Shown: positions 1 to 7,335 of the stretch, in pieces
Layout of the letters: each line of letters opens with the position of its first letter
How positions within the stretch are numbered: position 1 is the stretch's first letter
Assembly (NCBI GenBank): GCA_039179965.1
Contig: JBCDEC010000018.1
Span: 1-30,276 of the forward strand
Reading direction: 5' to 3'
DNA: 30,276 nucleotides
From: Marinibacterium sp039179965
GTDB taxonomy: Bacteria > Pseudomonadota > Alphaproteobacteria > Rhodobacterales > Rhodobacteraceae
Program-made: the position numbers and the translations under genes
The notes under the pieces: model-generated
The model's database searches: none
The model's input: only the letters and a program-made list of their open reading frames with translations
Told to the model about the DNA's origin: nothing

Positions 1-530
1 AAAGACAGAACGGCCACCTCGGTTGTACCCCCGCCGATATCCACAACCATGGAACCGGTGGGATCCGTGATCGGCATGCCCGCGCCAATGGCGGCGGCAA
101 TCGGTTCGGCAATCAGGCCTGCGCGGCGGGCGCCCGCAGAGAGCACGGACTGGCGGATGGCACGTTTTTCAACCGGCGTCGCCCCATGGGGCACGCAGAC
201 AATGATCTTTGGTTTCGAAAAGGTCGACCGGCGGTGCACCTTGCGGATGAAGTGCTTGATCATCTCTTCGGCCGTATCAAAATCGGCAATCACACCTTCG
301 CGCATGGGGCGTATGGCCTCGATCGAGCCGGGGGTCCGGCCCAACATCAGTTTGGCATCCTCGCCCACCGCCAGGACCTTTTTTACGCCGTCCTTGACGT
401 GATAGGCCACCACCGATGGTTCGCTGAGGATCACACCGCGGCCCTTGACGTACACCAGCGTATTGGCGGTTCCGAGGTCGATCGCCATATCCGCTGTGAA
501 CAGCCCGCCAAATACGTCGAAAATGCCCAT
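1..530 (-). CDS. mreB: Rod shape-determining protein MreB, N-terminal part (cut by window edge)
   Basis: Bacterial actin homologue that forms membrane-associated filaments and directs the lateral cell-wall elongation machinery. Translating the minus strand from the ATG at 530 gives MGIFDVFGGLFTADMAIDLG, followed by TANTLVYVKGRGV, which is the first phosphate-binding loop of the actin/Hsp70 ATPase fold. Further on come the MreB-typical stretches SVLSAGARRAGLIAEPIAAA and MVVDIGGGTTEVAVLSL, the second phosphate-binding region. About 176 residues, roughly half the usual 345, are inside the window; the C-terminus and any downstream mreC lie beyond base 1. An AGGA sits about 13 bases before the start, so the ribosome site is weak. 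The gene is monocistronic from the upstream side, since leuA ends 245 bases before it on the same strand with a hairpin between. Identification is very secure. Confidence 0.95.
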   Translation of the reverse strand, partial: MGIFDVFGGLFTADMAIDLGTANTLVYVKGRGVILSEPSVVAYHVKDGVKKVLAVGEDAKLMLGRTPGSIEAIRPMREGVIADFDTAEEMIKHFIRKVHRRSTFSKPKIIVCVPHGATPVEKRAIRQSVLSAGARRAGLIAEPIAAAIGAGMPITDPTGSMVVDIGGGTTEVAVLS

Positions 531-561
531 ATAGGTTTTGTCCCGTCCTGCGCTGCCGCCT

Positions 562-579
562 GCCACGCGATTCCGTGGC
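562..579 (-). promoter_or_regulatory. Hairpin in the mreB 5' leader
   Basis: A perfect six-base inverted repeat (GCCACG and CGTGGC, six-base loop) lies 32 bases before the mreB start codon. Just upstream, near 596-602, the minus strand reads TATAAG, a possible -10 element, which would place the hairpin in the untranslated leader. The hairpin is seen directly; a role in mreB expression is inference. Confidence 0.25.
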
Positions 580-709
580 CGCGGGGTCACAGCCTTATAG
601 GCGTCACCATAGGAGGGTGGAAGGGGCGAAAACGGGCAGCTTTGCGGGTTTCCGCCCTGCTCGGGCGCGCTGACGCAAGGTCGATCAGGCCCAACGCGAG
701 GCCGCGAAG

Positions 710-734
710 CCCGGGCCGGCAGACCCGGGCCGGC
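710..734. repeat. Short direct repeat, two 11-base copies
   Basis: CCCGGGCCGGC occurs at 710-720 and again at 724-734, 14 bases apart, in the space between leuA and mreB and next to the leuA terminator hairpin. No function can be assigned. Confidence 0.5.
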
Positions 735-768
735 GCGCCCGAACGGTCTGAAAATCCTCTGGGCGCGC
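733..768 (-). terminator. Probable leuA terminator hairpin
   Basis: Perfect eight-base arms GCGCGCCC (733-740) and GGGCGCGC (761-768) with a 20-base loop, starting eight bases after the leuA stop codon. There is no T tract, so this would be either a weak intrinsic terminator or an mRNA 3'-end stabiliser. Confidence 0.4.
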
Positions 769-775
769 GGGTTGG

Positions 776-2350
776 CTAGCTGACGTCCTTGTAGCTGATC
801 TCGCGCTGATCACTGCCGGGGCCAGCTTTTTCGCGCCGGACCAGCAAGCGGTTCAGGGCGTTTACATAGGCTTTCGCGGAGGCCACGATCGTGTCGGTAT
901 CCGCCGACTGACCGGTTGCAATCATCCCGTCTTCTTCCAGACGCACCGAGACGGTCGCTTGGGCATCCATGCCTTCGGTCACCGCGTGGACCTGATACAG
1001 TTGCAGGTGGGCGGCATTGGGATGGATCTTGCGTATCGCCTTGAAGGTCGCATCCACCGGTCCGTCGCCATGGGCCGCTTCGCTGACATCCTGCCCGTCC
1101 ACCGACATTTCAACGGTCGACTCCGCCGGGCCGCCGGTGCCGCAGACCACCTTCATGGAGACGATCTGCAGCCGATCCGAGGCTGCATTCTCTCCGACAT
1201 GCATGAGGGCGAGGAGGTCCTCGTCGTAGATCTCTTTCTTGCGATCGGCGAGCGCCTTGAAGCGGACAAAGATGTCCTTGAGCTGGTTATCCCCGACCTC
1301 AAACCCGAGCTGGTTGAGCTTGTCGCGCAAGGCCGCGCGACCGGAATGCTTGCCCATCACGAGGTTTGATTCCGTCAGCCCCACGTCTTCGGGGCGCATG
1401 ATCTCAAACGTCTCGGCGTTCTTGAGCATACCGTCCTGGTGGATCCCGGATTCATGGGCAAAGGCGTTCTTGCCGACGATGGCTTTGTTGAATTGAACCG
1501 CGAAGCCCGACACAGTGGCCACCCGGTGTGAAATGGCCATGATCTTGGTGGCATCGACCCCGGTGCGCCAGGGCATGATGTCATTGCGCACCTTCAGGGC
1601 CATCACGACCTCTTCCAGGGCAGTATTGCCGGCTCGTTCGCCCAGGCCGTTGATCGTGCACTCAATCTGGCGCGCGCCGCCGGCGACCGCGGCCAGAGAG
1701 TTGGCCGTCGCCATGCCCAGATCGTTGTGGCAATGCGTGGCAAAGATGACCTCGTCGGCCCCGGGGACGTCGGCGATCAGGCGCTTGATCAGGTCCGCGC
1801 TCTCTTCAGGGGCGGTGTAGCCCACGGTGTCGGGAATGTTGATTGTCGTGGCACCGGCCTTGATGGCGATCTCCACGACCCGGGCCAGATAATCCCACTC
1901 GGTTCGGGTGGCATCCATCGGTGACCATTGCACATTGTCGCAGAGGTTGCGCGCATGGGTCACCGTCTCATGAATGCGATCGGCCATCTCATCCATGGAC
2001 AGGTTCGGGATCGCCCGGTGCAGCGGCGATGTCCCGATAAACGTGTGAATGCGGGGGCGTTTGGCATGGCGCACCGCCTCCCAGCAGCGGTCGATATCGC
2101 CCATGTTCGCGCGGGCCAGTCCGCAGATAACCGCGCTTTGCGCGGACTTGGCGATCTCGCTCACCGCGTTGAAATCACCCTCAGAGGCGATGGGAAATCC
2201 AGCCTCGATGATATCTACGCCCATTTCGTCCAAAAGCCCTGCAATTTCAAGCTTTTCGCGGTGCGTCATGGTCGCGCCGGGGCTCTGTTCGCCATCGCGC
2301 AGCGTCGTATCGAATATCAATACGCGGTCTTTATCGGTCGTGTCGGTCAT
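776..2350 (-). CDS. leuA: 2-isopropylmalate synthase
   Basis: Catalyses condensation of acetyl-CoA with 2-oxoisovalerate, the first committed step of leucine synthesis. The protein opens with VLIFDTTLRDGEQSPG, carrying the metal- and substrate-binding Arg-Asp of the DRE-TIM family. It continues with THCHNDLGMATANS (the HxH metal ligands) and INGLGERAGN, and has GKHSGRAAL in the linker before the C-terminal LeuA allosteric domain, which extends to the end (about residues 390-524). At 524 residues it is the usual length of the long, leucine-inhibited form. I chose the ATG at 2350 (MTDTTDKDRVLIF) because AGGA precedes it closely and homology begins there; an in-frame ATG at 2446 would add 32 atypical residues and would run through the attenuator. 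Regulation is probably by the leader peptide and hairpins just upstream. Confidence 0.96.
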   Translation of the reverse strand: MTDTTDKDRVLIFDTTLRDGEQSPGATMTHREKLEIAGLLDEMGVDIIEAGFPIASEGDFNAVSEIAKSAQSAVICGLARANMGDIDRCWEAVRHAKRPRIHTFIGTSPLHRAIPNLSMDEMADRIHETVTHARNLCDNVQWSPMDATRTEWDYLARVVEIAIKAGATTINIPDTVGYTAPEESADLIKRLIADVPGADEVIFATHCHNDLGMATANSLAAVAGGARQIECTINGLGERAGNTALEEVVMALKVRNDIMPWRTGVDATKIMAISHRVATVSGFAVQFNKAIVGKNAFAHESGIHQDGMLKNAETFEIMRPEDVGLTESNLVMGKHSGRAALRDKLNQLGFEVGDNQLKDIFVRFKALADRKKEIYDEDLLALMHVGENAASDRLQIVSMKVVCGTGGPAESTVEMSVDGQDVSEAAHGDGPVDATFKAIRKIHPNAAHLQLYQVHAVTEGMDAQATVSVRLEEDGMIATGQSADTDTIVASAKAYVNALNRLLVRREKAGPGSDQREISYKDVS

Positions 2351-2403
2351 GTCCTGTCTTTCCAGATCTAATCCAATGGGCCATTGGCCTCGGGCCAAAC
2401 TGT

Positions 2404-2455
2404 GGCGCGCGCGATGTCTCCTCTGAGCGGGCGCGCCGAATGGCACGCTCAGAGG
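2404..2455 (-). promoter_or_regulatory. leuA attenuator: two mutually exclusive hairpins
   Basis: On the minus strand a perfect ten-base stem (CCTCTGAGCG with CGCTCAGAGG, 2455-2420) starts within the last codons and stop codon of the Leu-rich leader. Its loop contains GGCGCGC (2437-2431), which can instead pair with GCGCGCC (2410-2404), enclosing the right arm of the first hairpin; the two structures cannot coexist. A smaller hairpin (CGCGCC/GGCGCG, 2500-2485) lies inside the leader before the Leu codons, and CCAATGG/CCATTGG (2373-2387) follows. This layout matches ribosome-mediated attenuation: stalling at the Leu codons leaves the first stem free to form, while a ribosome at the stop codon covers its left arm and favours the second. 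Which structure terminates is inference; no long T tract is present. Confidence 0.6.
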
Positions 2456-2535
2456 CGGATTAGCAGACGCAGTAGACCCAGGTTCGCGCCACGGGGCGCG
2501 TCCAGTGCAAAACTCTTATGCCGGGTCGTGATCAT
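2449..2535 (-). CDS. leuA leader peptide (28 residues, Leu-rich C-terminus)
   Basis: A short frame begins at ATG 2535 and ends LGLLRLLIRL-stop; six of the last ten residues are Leu, including two CTA codons that should be rare at this GC content. It stops 98 bases before leuA on the same strand, and its stop codon lies inside the left arm of the attenuator hairpin. Leader peptides with runs of the regulated amino acid are an established mode of control for leu operons. An in-frame ATG at 2547 would give 32 residues; neither start has a strong ribosome site. The peptide's role would be translation itself, not a product function. Confidence 0.7.
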   Translation of the reverse strand: MITTRHKSFALDAPRGANLGLLRLLIRL

Positions 2536-2625
2536 GGCGCGGACCATAGACCAAGCTTGCGCCAAAAGGAAAGACCGAATCGGGAGACCTTGAAGCGGCG
2601 GCGGGGGCCTCTAGCTGACACCGGC

Positions 2626-3291
2626 ATGACACAGGCCCTCATCATCGGTGACACAGGCGGCATTGGCGCAGCCCTCGGCAGGGAACTGACCGCGCGTGGG
2701 GCTTCTGTCACCGGTTTGTCGCGCAGCCGCGACTCGCTTGATCTGACGGATGAAGGGTCGGTAGCGCATGCGCTGGGCGGCTGTGACGGTCCCTTCGATG
2801 TTGTGCTGGTGACCACTGGCGCTCTGGAAATCGACGGGGGTGCGCCTGAAAAGACCATTCGCACAATCTCGGCCCGGGCGATGATGGACCAGTTTGCCCT
2901 GAACGCGGTCGGCCCGGCACTGGTTTTGCGTGAGGCCCCCCGGCTTTTGCCTCGCAGCCGACGGTCTGTTTTCGCCGTTCTTTCGGCGCGCGTGGGGTCC
3001 ATTGGCGACAACCGGTTGGGAGGATGGGTGTCCTACCGGGCAGCCAAGGCCGCCGTCAATCAGGTGGTCCGAACAAGTGCGATCGAACTGGCGCGCACGC
3101 ACAAAGAGGCGATCTGCGTGGCTCTGCATCCCGGCACCGTGGCCACTCCGTTCACCGAAAAGTACCTGGGGCGCCACCCGGCCGTTCCGCCGCAGGAGGC
3201 CGCTCAGAATCTGCTGTGTGTGATTGAGGACCTGACGCCAAAAGACACAGGCGGCTTCTTCGACTGGGCCGGCAAGGTCATTCCCTGGTAG
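2626..3291 (+). CDS. Short-chain dehydrogenase/reductase (CsgA-like SDR)
   Basis: An NAD(P)-dependent oxidoreductase of the classical SDR fold, 221 residues. The N-terminal nucleotide motif reads ALIIGDTGGIGAALG (residues 4-18), Asn93 sits in the usual LNAVGP position, Ser120 is in VLSARVGS, and the catalytic pair is Tyr137-Lys141 in SYRAAKAA. The substrate is unknown. I start at ATG 2626 because the nucleotide-binding strand begins directly after it; an upstream ATG at 2518 would add 36 basic residues overlapping the divergent leuA leader. The stop is only six bases before phrB, so the two genes are very likely co-transcribed. That coupling suggests, but does not show, a link to light or oxidative stress. 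Confidence 0.88.
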   Translation: MTQALIIGDTGGIGAALGRELTARGASVTGLSRSRDSLDLTDEGSVAHALGGCDGPFDVVLVTTGALEIDGGAPEKTIRTISARAMMDQFALNAVGPALVLREAPRLLPRSRRSVFAVLSARVGSIGDNRLGGWVSYRAAKAAVNQVVRTSAIELARTHKEAICVALHPGTVATPFTEKYLGRHPAVPPQEAAQNLLCVIEDLTPKDTGGFFDWAGKVIPW

Positions 3292-3297
3292 CCGCTG

Positions 3298-4815
3298 ATG
3301 ACCCTTATCCTCGTTCTCGCAGACCAGCTTTCCGCTGAGATGTCCGCACTCAAAGCGGCCGACAAAGACAGGGACATTGTGGTGATGGCCGAGGTGGCCG
3401 TTGAAGCCAGCTACGTCGCGCACCACCCCAAGAAGATCGCCTTTTGTTTTGCCGCGATGCGCAAGTTTGCCGCCCATCTGCGCACGCAGGGGTGGACCGT
3501 GGCCTACACGCGCTTGGATGATCCCGAAAACACCGGGAGTATTCCGGGCGAGTTGTCCCGCCGGGCGCAAGACCACGGTCACGACAAAGCGCTTGGCACC
3601 GAACCGGGCGAGTGGCGCCTGATCGAGGCCTTGCGCCTCGCGGGGGTCACCTTGCTGGAAGACGATCGCTTCCTCGCGTCTCACGCGGAATTCGAGCGAT
3701 GGGCGTCGGGGCGCAAGGCGTTGCGGATGGAGTATTTCTACCGGGAGATGCGGCGGCGCACCGGACTTTTGATGGATGGCGATCAGCCGGTTGGCGGCAA
3801 ATGGAATTTCGATGCCGAGAACCGAAAACCGGCCACTGCCGACATCACCTATGACGGTCCCTTGCGCGTCGCACCGGACGCTGTGACCCAGGAGGTCCTC
3901 GATCTGGTCGCCGCACAATTCCCCGGCCATTTCGGCACGCTCGACGATTTCTGGTTTGCCACCGACCGGGACGGCGCGCTGGCATCTCTGGGTCGTTTCA
4001 TATCGAAGGCGTTGCCGAAGTTCGGAGATGTCCAGGACGCAATGCTTGATGACAACCGCTTTCTTTATCACGCGGTGATCTCGATCTACCTCAATGCGGG
4101 CCTGCTGCACCCCATGGAGATCTGCCGCGCCGCCGAACGCGCCTACCAAAAAGGCGACGCGCCGCTCAACGCCGTTGAGGGCTTTATCCGTCAGATCATC
4201 GGCTGGCGCGAATATGTGCGCGGGATCTACTTTCGCGAAGGGGCCGACTATACGTCGCGCAATGCGCTCGATCACACGCGCGCCTTGCCGCAGGCCTATT
4301 GGGGGGGAGAGACCCGGATGCGCTGCCTTGCCCAAACGGTGGCTCAGACCCGAGATGAGGCCTATGCGCACCACATCCAGCGCCTGATGATCACCGGAAA
4401 CTTTGCCTTGCTGATCGGCGCTGACCCACATCAGGTGCATGAATGGTATCTGGCGGTCTATGCCGATGCCTATGAATGGGTCGAGGCGCCCAATACCATC
4501 GGAATGAGCCAGTTTGCCGATCATGGGATCATTGCCTCAAAGCCCTACGTCTCAAGCGGCGCCTATATCAACCGGATGTCCGACTACTGCAAAAAGTGCC
4601 ACTACAAGGTGAACCAAAAGACGGGCGATGGGGCGTGTCCCTTCAATCTGCTCTACTGGCATTTTCTTGACCGTCATCGCGCCCGCTTTCAGTCCAACCC
4701 GCGCATGGCCAATATGTACCGCACCTGGGACCGGATGGATGCCGACCGGCGCGAGACGGTGCTTGCGGATGCCCGGCACTTGCTCGACCACATGGACGCA
4801 GGCGAGATCGTGTAG
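3298..4815 (+). CDS. phrB: Iron-sulfur bacterial photolyase/cryptochrome (PhrB/CryB family)
   Basis: Flavoprotein of the FeS-BCP class, which repairs UV (6-4) photoproducts with light or acts as a blue-light sensor. At 505 residues it is full length and opens with the family-typical LILVLADQLS. Four Cys residues that fit the [4Fe-4S] ligands are present: Cys343 (MRCLAQT), Cys431 and Cys434 (YCKKC) and Cys447 (GACPFN). Their spacings of 88, 3 and 13 match those I recall for Agrobacterium PhrB. Other family stretches include IIGWREYVRGIY and IGMSQFADHG. The antenna would be the ribolumazine DMRL, by family knowledge. Repair enzyme and sensor cannot be told apart from sequence alone. It is the second gene after the SDR. 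Confidence 0.95.
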   Translation: MTLILVLADQLSAEMSALKAADKDRDIVVMAEVAVEASYVAHHPKKIAFCFAAMRKFAAHLRTQGWTVAYTRLDDPENTGSIPGELSRRAQDHGHDKALGTEPGEWRLIEALRLAGVTLLEDDRFLASHAEFERWASGRKALRMEYFYREMRRRTGLLMDGDQPVGGKWNFDAENRKPATADITYDGPLRVAPDAVTQEVLDLVAAQFPGHFGTLDDFWFATDRDGALASLGRFISKALPKFGDVQDAMLDDNRFLYHAVISIYLNAGLLHPMEICRAAERAYQKGDAPLNAVEGFIRQIIGWREYVRGIYFREGADYTSRNALDHTRALPQAYWGGETRMRCLAQTVAQTRDEAYAHHIQRLMITGNFALLIGADPHQVHEWYLAVYADAYEWVEAPNTIGMSQFADHGIIASKPYVSSGAYINRMSDYCKKCHYKVNQKTGDGACPFNLLYWHFLDRHRARFQSNPRMANMYRTWDRMDADRRETVLADARHLLDHMDAGEIV

Positions 4816-4836
4816 CGCCCACGCTCTCCGGCCGCA

Positions 4837-4855
4837 CGGCGGACCGGTACCGCCG
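4837..4855 (+). terminator. Possible phrB terminator hairpin
   Basis: CGGCGG and CCGCCG with a seven-base loop, 22 bases after the phrB stop codon. No T tract follows, so intrinsic termination is uncertain. Confidence 0.3.
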
Positions 4856-5071
4856 AGGCACATGCCCCGTGCTCCAGGTTCATTGTGGGCCGCGCGCTGG
4901 ATTGCAGGAACAGGGCAGGGTGTGACCGATCCCGGTGGGCCTTCTGAGGCCTGGTGTGATCCCCGGATTGGCCGAACATCCACCAACGGCCACCCCGTGG
5001 GCACCTGTGCGCGAATGCGTCCCGGGCAGGGTGCGGCGCGGGCTTTCCGGTGCGCCTTGCGAGACCTCAGC

Positions 5072-5101
5072 AAAAAACCGCTTCACAGGCGTGCCGGCGG
5101 T
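5072..5101 (-). terminator. Orphan intrinsic terminator-like element on the minus strand
   Basis: Read on the minus strand, ACCGC and GCGGT enclose a 15-base loop and are followed directly by six T residues (5077-5072). This is the best T-tract terminator in the first 10 kb, yet no established gene ends here; the nearest upstream minus-strand gene stops about 570 bases away and has its own terminator. The stem is only five bases. Confidence 0.4.
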
Positions 5102-5610
5102 CCTTGCGTCACGACGTCGCTTGCGATCTCGGCCACAAAACCGAGCCTGATCGCAGGGCACGGCGCGGCGTCTCTGGTGTGACTGAGAGGTCCCAAGATC
5201 GGCCAATCCAGATCTCGCGCGGCACCACTCTTGGGCCCGGACGGAGCGCCGAACTTGTGCCCGGCTTGCCGCCACGCGCTTTCAAGCACCGATCCCGATG
5301 CCGCGCTCTTCTGGGCAACCCTGTTCCCTGAGGCCCTCGCGCCCGACCGGCGCCTTGCGGAGGCATGCCCGGACTCGCGTGCGGACCCACCGTCTGATGG
5401 ACGCAGCAAACCTGCCCACCCAAGTGGCGCAGTGCTGACAGGATTGCCGCCACCGTAAACCCCAGGACAGGGCGAGGCGGGCGCAGTCTGGGCTCAATAC
5501 GCCCGACCGCCGGTTTCCTGGATCTCAAATCCGCCGCCTTCGGCATGCGCACCGGCCAGTCCTGCGCCTCGCCGACGCACAGCGCCACCTTGGCTGCTTC
5601 TTTCTTTTCT

Positions 5611-5648
5611 AAAATACCCCGTTGATCGGCCCGCCTTAGGCGGAACGG
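5611..5648 (-). terminator. Terminator of the MORN-repeat gene
   Basis: On the minus strand CCGTT-CCGCC, loop TAA, GGCGG and then AACGG form a two-part hairpin that ends in GGGTATTTT. It begins 22 bases after the MORN gene stop codon, which fits an intrinsic terminator. Confidence 0.5.
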
Positions 5649-5669
5649 CTGCTCAAAGGCACCACGCGA

Positions 5670-7130
5670 TCAACTGCCGTCCGAGAGCGCCCCGTTTTCC
5701 CATTCGCCGGCGGCTTCCTGACCGGATGCATAGGTCATCGTCCCCGAGCCCTGCCGTTTGCCATCCTTAAAGTCGCCTTCATAGATGTCACCGTTGGCGT
5801 AATAGGCCGTCCCACGACCCGAGATTTCGCCGCGGTCCCAGGCGCCGACATAGCGGAAGCCATCGGGCATCACGATCTCCCCGTCGCCGTGGCGCTGGCC
5901 ATCCAGAAACGCGCCGGTGTAAACCGTGCCATCGGCGTAGGTCGCTTTGCCATCGCCATTGCGCAGCCCGTTCTCCCAATTGCCTTCGTAGCGATACCCG
6001 TCCGGATAGGTCATCACACCGGGCCCGTGATTCAGGGCGTTCTGGAACATGCCCTCGTAAACGATTCCATTGGCAAACACGGCGCGCCCCTCGCCTTCGA
6101 TCACACCGGCCACCCAGGCGCCTTCATAGCTCGACCCGTCAGGATAGGTGATCTTGCCACGCCCGTCGGAAAGATCGGCCCGGAAGTCGCCTTCATAAAC
6201 CGACCCGTCGGGATAGGCCACCTGGCCCTGGCCCTCGATCTGACCGGCCACCCAGGAGCCGGTGTAGACATATCCGTCTGCACCGGTAAACGTGCCCTGA
6301 CCATGACGCCGGTCGTCCAGAAAGTCGCCCTCGTAAATGTCGCCATTGGCATAGGTCACCTTGCCCATTCCTTCGCGGCGCCCGCCAACCAGATCGCCTT
6401 CGTAGATGTCACCGTTGGGCTGTGTCAGCGTGCCGGTTCCGTCGATCTGGCCATCTTTCCAGGTGCCGACATAGACCAGCCCGTCAGGCAGCGTCAGCTT
6501 GCCGTCGCCATGGCGCTTGCCTGCCAGAATAGCGCCGTCATACGCCGCCCCGTCGGGATAGGTTATGATGCCCTGACCCTCCTTGCGGCCTTCGATCCAA
6601 TCGCCCTTGTATTCATAGCCACCCGGGCTTTGCATCACGCCCTTGCCGTGATGTTTGGCGTTGAGAAAGGCCCCCTCATAGCGCACCCCGTTGGCGTAGA
6701 TCGCGATGCCCTGACCATTGATCACGCCGTCGCCCCATTCGCCCTCAAAGGTGCCGCCGTCCGAAAAGGTGATCTTGCCGATGCCGTTCGGCTTGCCCTT
6801 CGCGAATTCGCCCTCATAGACCGAGCCGTTCGGGAAACGCGCGGTGCCCAGCCCTTTGATCTCACCGTCTTCCCACTGCCCGGTGTATTCATAGCCATTG
6901 GGCAGCGTATAGGTGCCCTCGCCATGTTGCAGCCCACCCCGGAAGGTGCCGACGTAGACCCCGCCGTCGTCATACTGCTTGGTCTGGACCTGGGCATTTT
7001 GCGCCCAGACCGGCGCGGGGGCCACTCCGGCGGAGAGCCCGAGTGCCAGGGCGGTCACAAGGGCCAGGGACGCGCCATAGGTCGAGAATGTCGCACCGCC
7101 TGTGCGACGGTGCGCGAATAGAGATGTCAT
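5670..7130 (-). CDS. Exported MORN-repeat protein, 18 tandem repeats
   Basis: After a signal peptide (hydrophobic stretch ALVTALALGLSAG, likely cut after APVWA) the mature protein is almost wholly MORN repeats of the form YEGxWxxGxxxGxGxxxxxxG. There are 18 consecutive units of exactly 23 residues with no insertions, then a 16-residue partial unit ending ENGALSDGS. MORN repeats make elongated beta-hairpin sheets and serve as membrane or protein-binding scaffolds; the partner is unknown, and location should be periplasm or cell surface. I start at ATG 7130 (MTSLFAHRRTGG), which gives a normal signal peptide after an AAAGG. In-frame ATGs at 7178 and 7226 would lengthen the N-terminus and lack better ribosome sites. 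It is transcribed alone, divergent from nadE. Confidence 0.85.
   Translation of the reverse strand: MTSLFAHRRTGGATFSTYGASLALVTALALGLSAGVAPAPVWAQNAQVQTKQYDDGGVYVGTFRGGLQHGEGTYTLPNGYEYTGQWEDGEIKGLGTARFPNGSVYEGEFAKGKPNGIGKITFSDGGTFEGEWGDGVINGQGIAIYANGVRYEGAFLNAKHHGKGVMQSPGGYEYKGDWIEGRKEGQGIITYPDGAAYDGAILAGKRHGDGKLTLPDGLVYVGTWKDGQIDGTGTLTQPNGDIYEGDLVGGRREGMGKVTYANGDIYEGDFLDDRRHGQGTFTGADGYVYTGSWVAGQIEGQGQVAYPDGSVYEGDFRADLSDGRGKITYPDGSSYEGAWVAGVIEGEGRAVFANGIVYEGMFQNALNHGPGVMTYPDGYRYEGNWENGLRNGDGKATYADGTVYTGAFLDGQRHGDGEIVMPDGFRYVGAWDRGEISGRGTAYYANGDIYEGDFKDGKRQGSGTMTYASGQEAAGEWENGALSDGS
5721..6962 (-). repeat. 18 x 69-base coding repeat, itself two blocks of nine
   Basis: The MORN array is 1,242 bases, exactly 18 times 69. 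Aligning unit n with unit n+9 gives a consistent match. Units 3 and 12 share SVYEG..GKIT, units 4 and 13 share GVI with ANG at the end, units 5 and 14 share HG.GVM, units 7 and 16 share RHGDG with PDG, and units 9 and 18 share DIYEGD with TYA. The halves are 6962-6342 and 6341-5721, which suggests one duplication of a nine-repeat block. Confidence 0.8.
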
Positions 7131-7335
7131 CGGGGCTGCCTTTGGGGCCGAAACGAGTGATGTTCTGCGATAAGCCATTGGGATCGGCAGGCCTTTCGTT
7201 TTTATGGGGTCATGCTCAATTTGCATTAGAATCTAGGCGAGTGCCCGCGTTCGAGCAACGTCTTTTCATCGCACCGCCTTTTCTCCCCGACCGCATCCCG
7301 CTAAGGAACCGCCAAAGCACAAGGGATCCAGGCAC

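Larger units (their letters stand above)
4816..5669. other. About 850 bases with no convincing gene
   Basis: Between phrB and the MORN gene there are only overlapping frames without a recognisable family, good start site or clear codon preference. Two are worth naming. A minus-strand frame, 5083-5409, ends with AIRLGFVAEIASDVVTQG and runs into a terminator-like hairpin. A plus-strand frame from TTG 5231 to 5458 contains LCPACRHALSSTDPDAALFW, with a CxxC. They overlap on opposite strands, so at most one is likely real. The minus strand at 5620-5592 reads GGGGTATTTTAGAAAAGAAA, which resembles a motif I recall downstream of many Rhodobacteraceae genes. The region may hold a decayed gene or a non-coding RNA. 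Confidence 0.5.

Noticed and set aside
2611..4524. Minus-strand frame of about 637 codons opposite the SDR and photolyase genes
   Set aside because: The plus-strand proteins have full motif sets, and this frame has no family features; it arises from high GC content.
5585..5620. Minus-strand sequence AAGCAGCCAAGG resembling the SRP (4.5S) RNA apical region
   Set aside because: The required flanking GGTCAGG and CCGGAAG parts and the long pairing arms are missing, so this is chance similarity.
5889..7121. Long plus-strand frame of about 410 codons opposite the MORN gene
   Set aside because: It is the regular antisense shadow of the 69-base repeats; the opposite strand encodes recognisable MORN units with a signal peptide.
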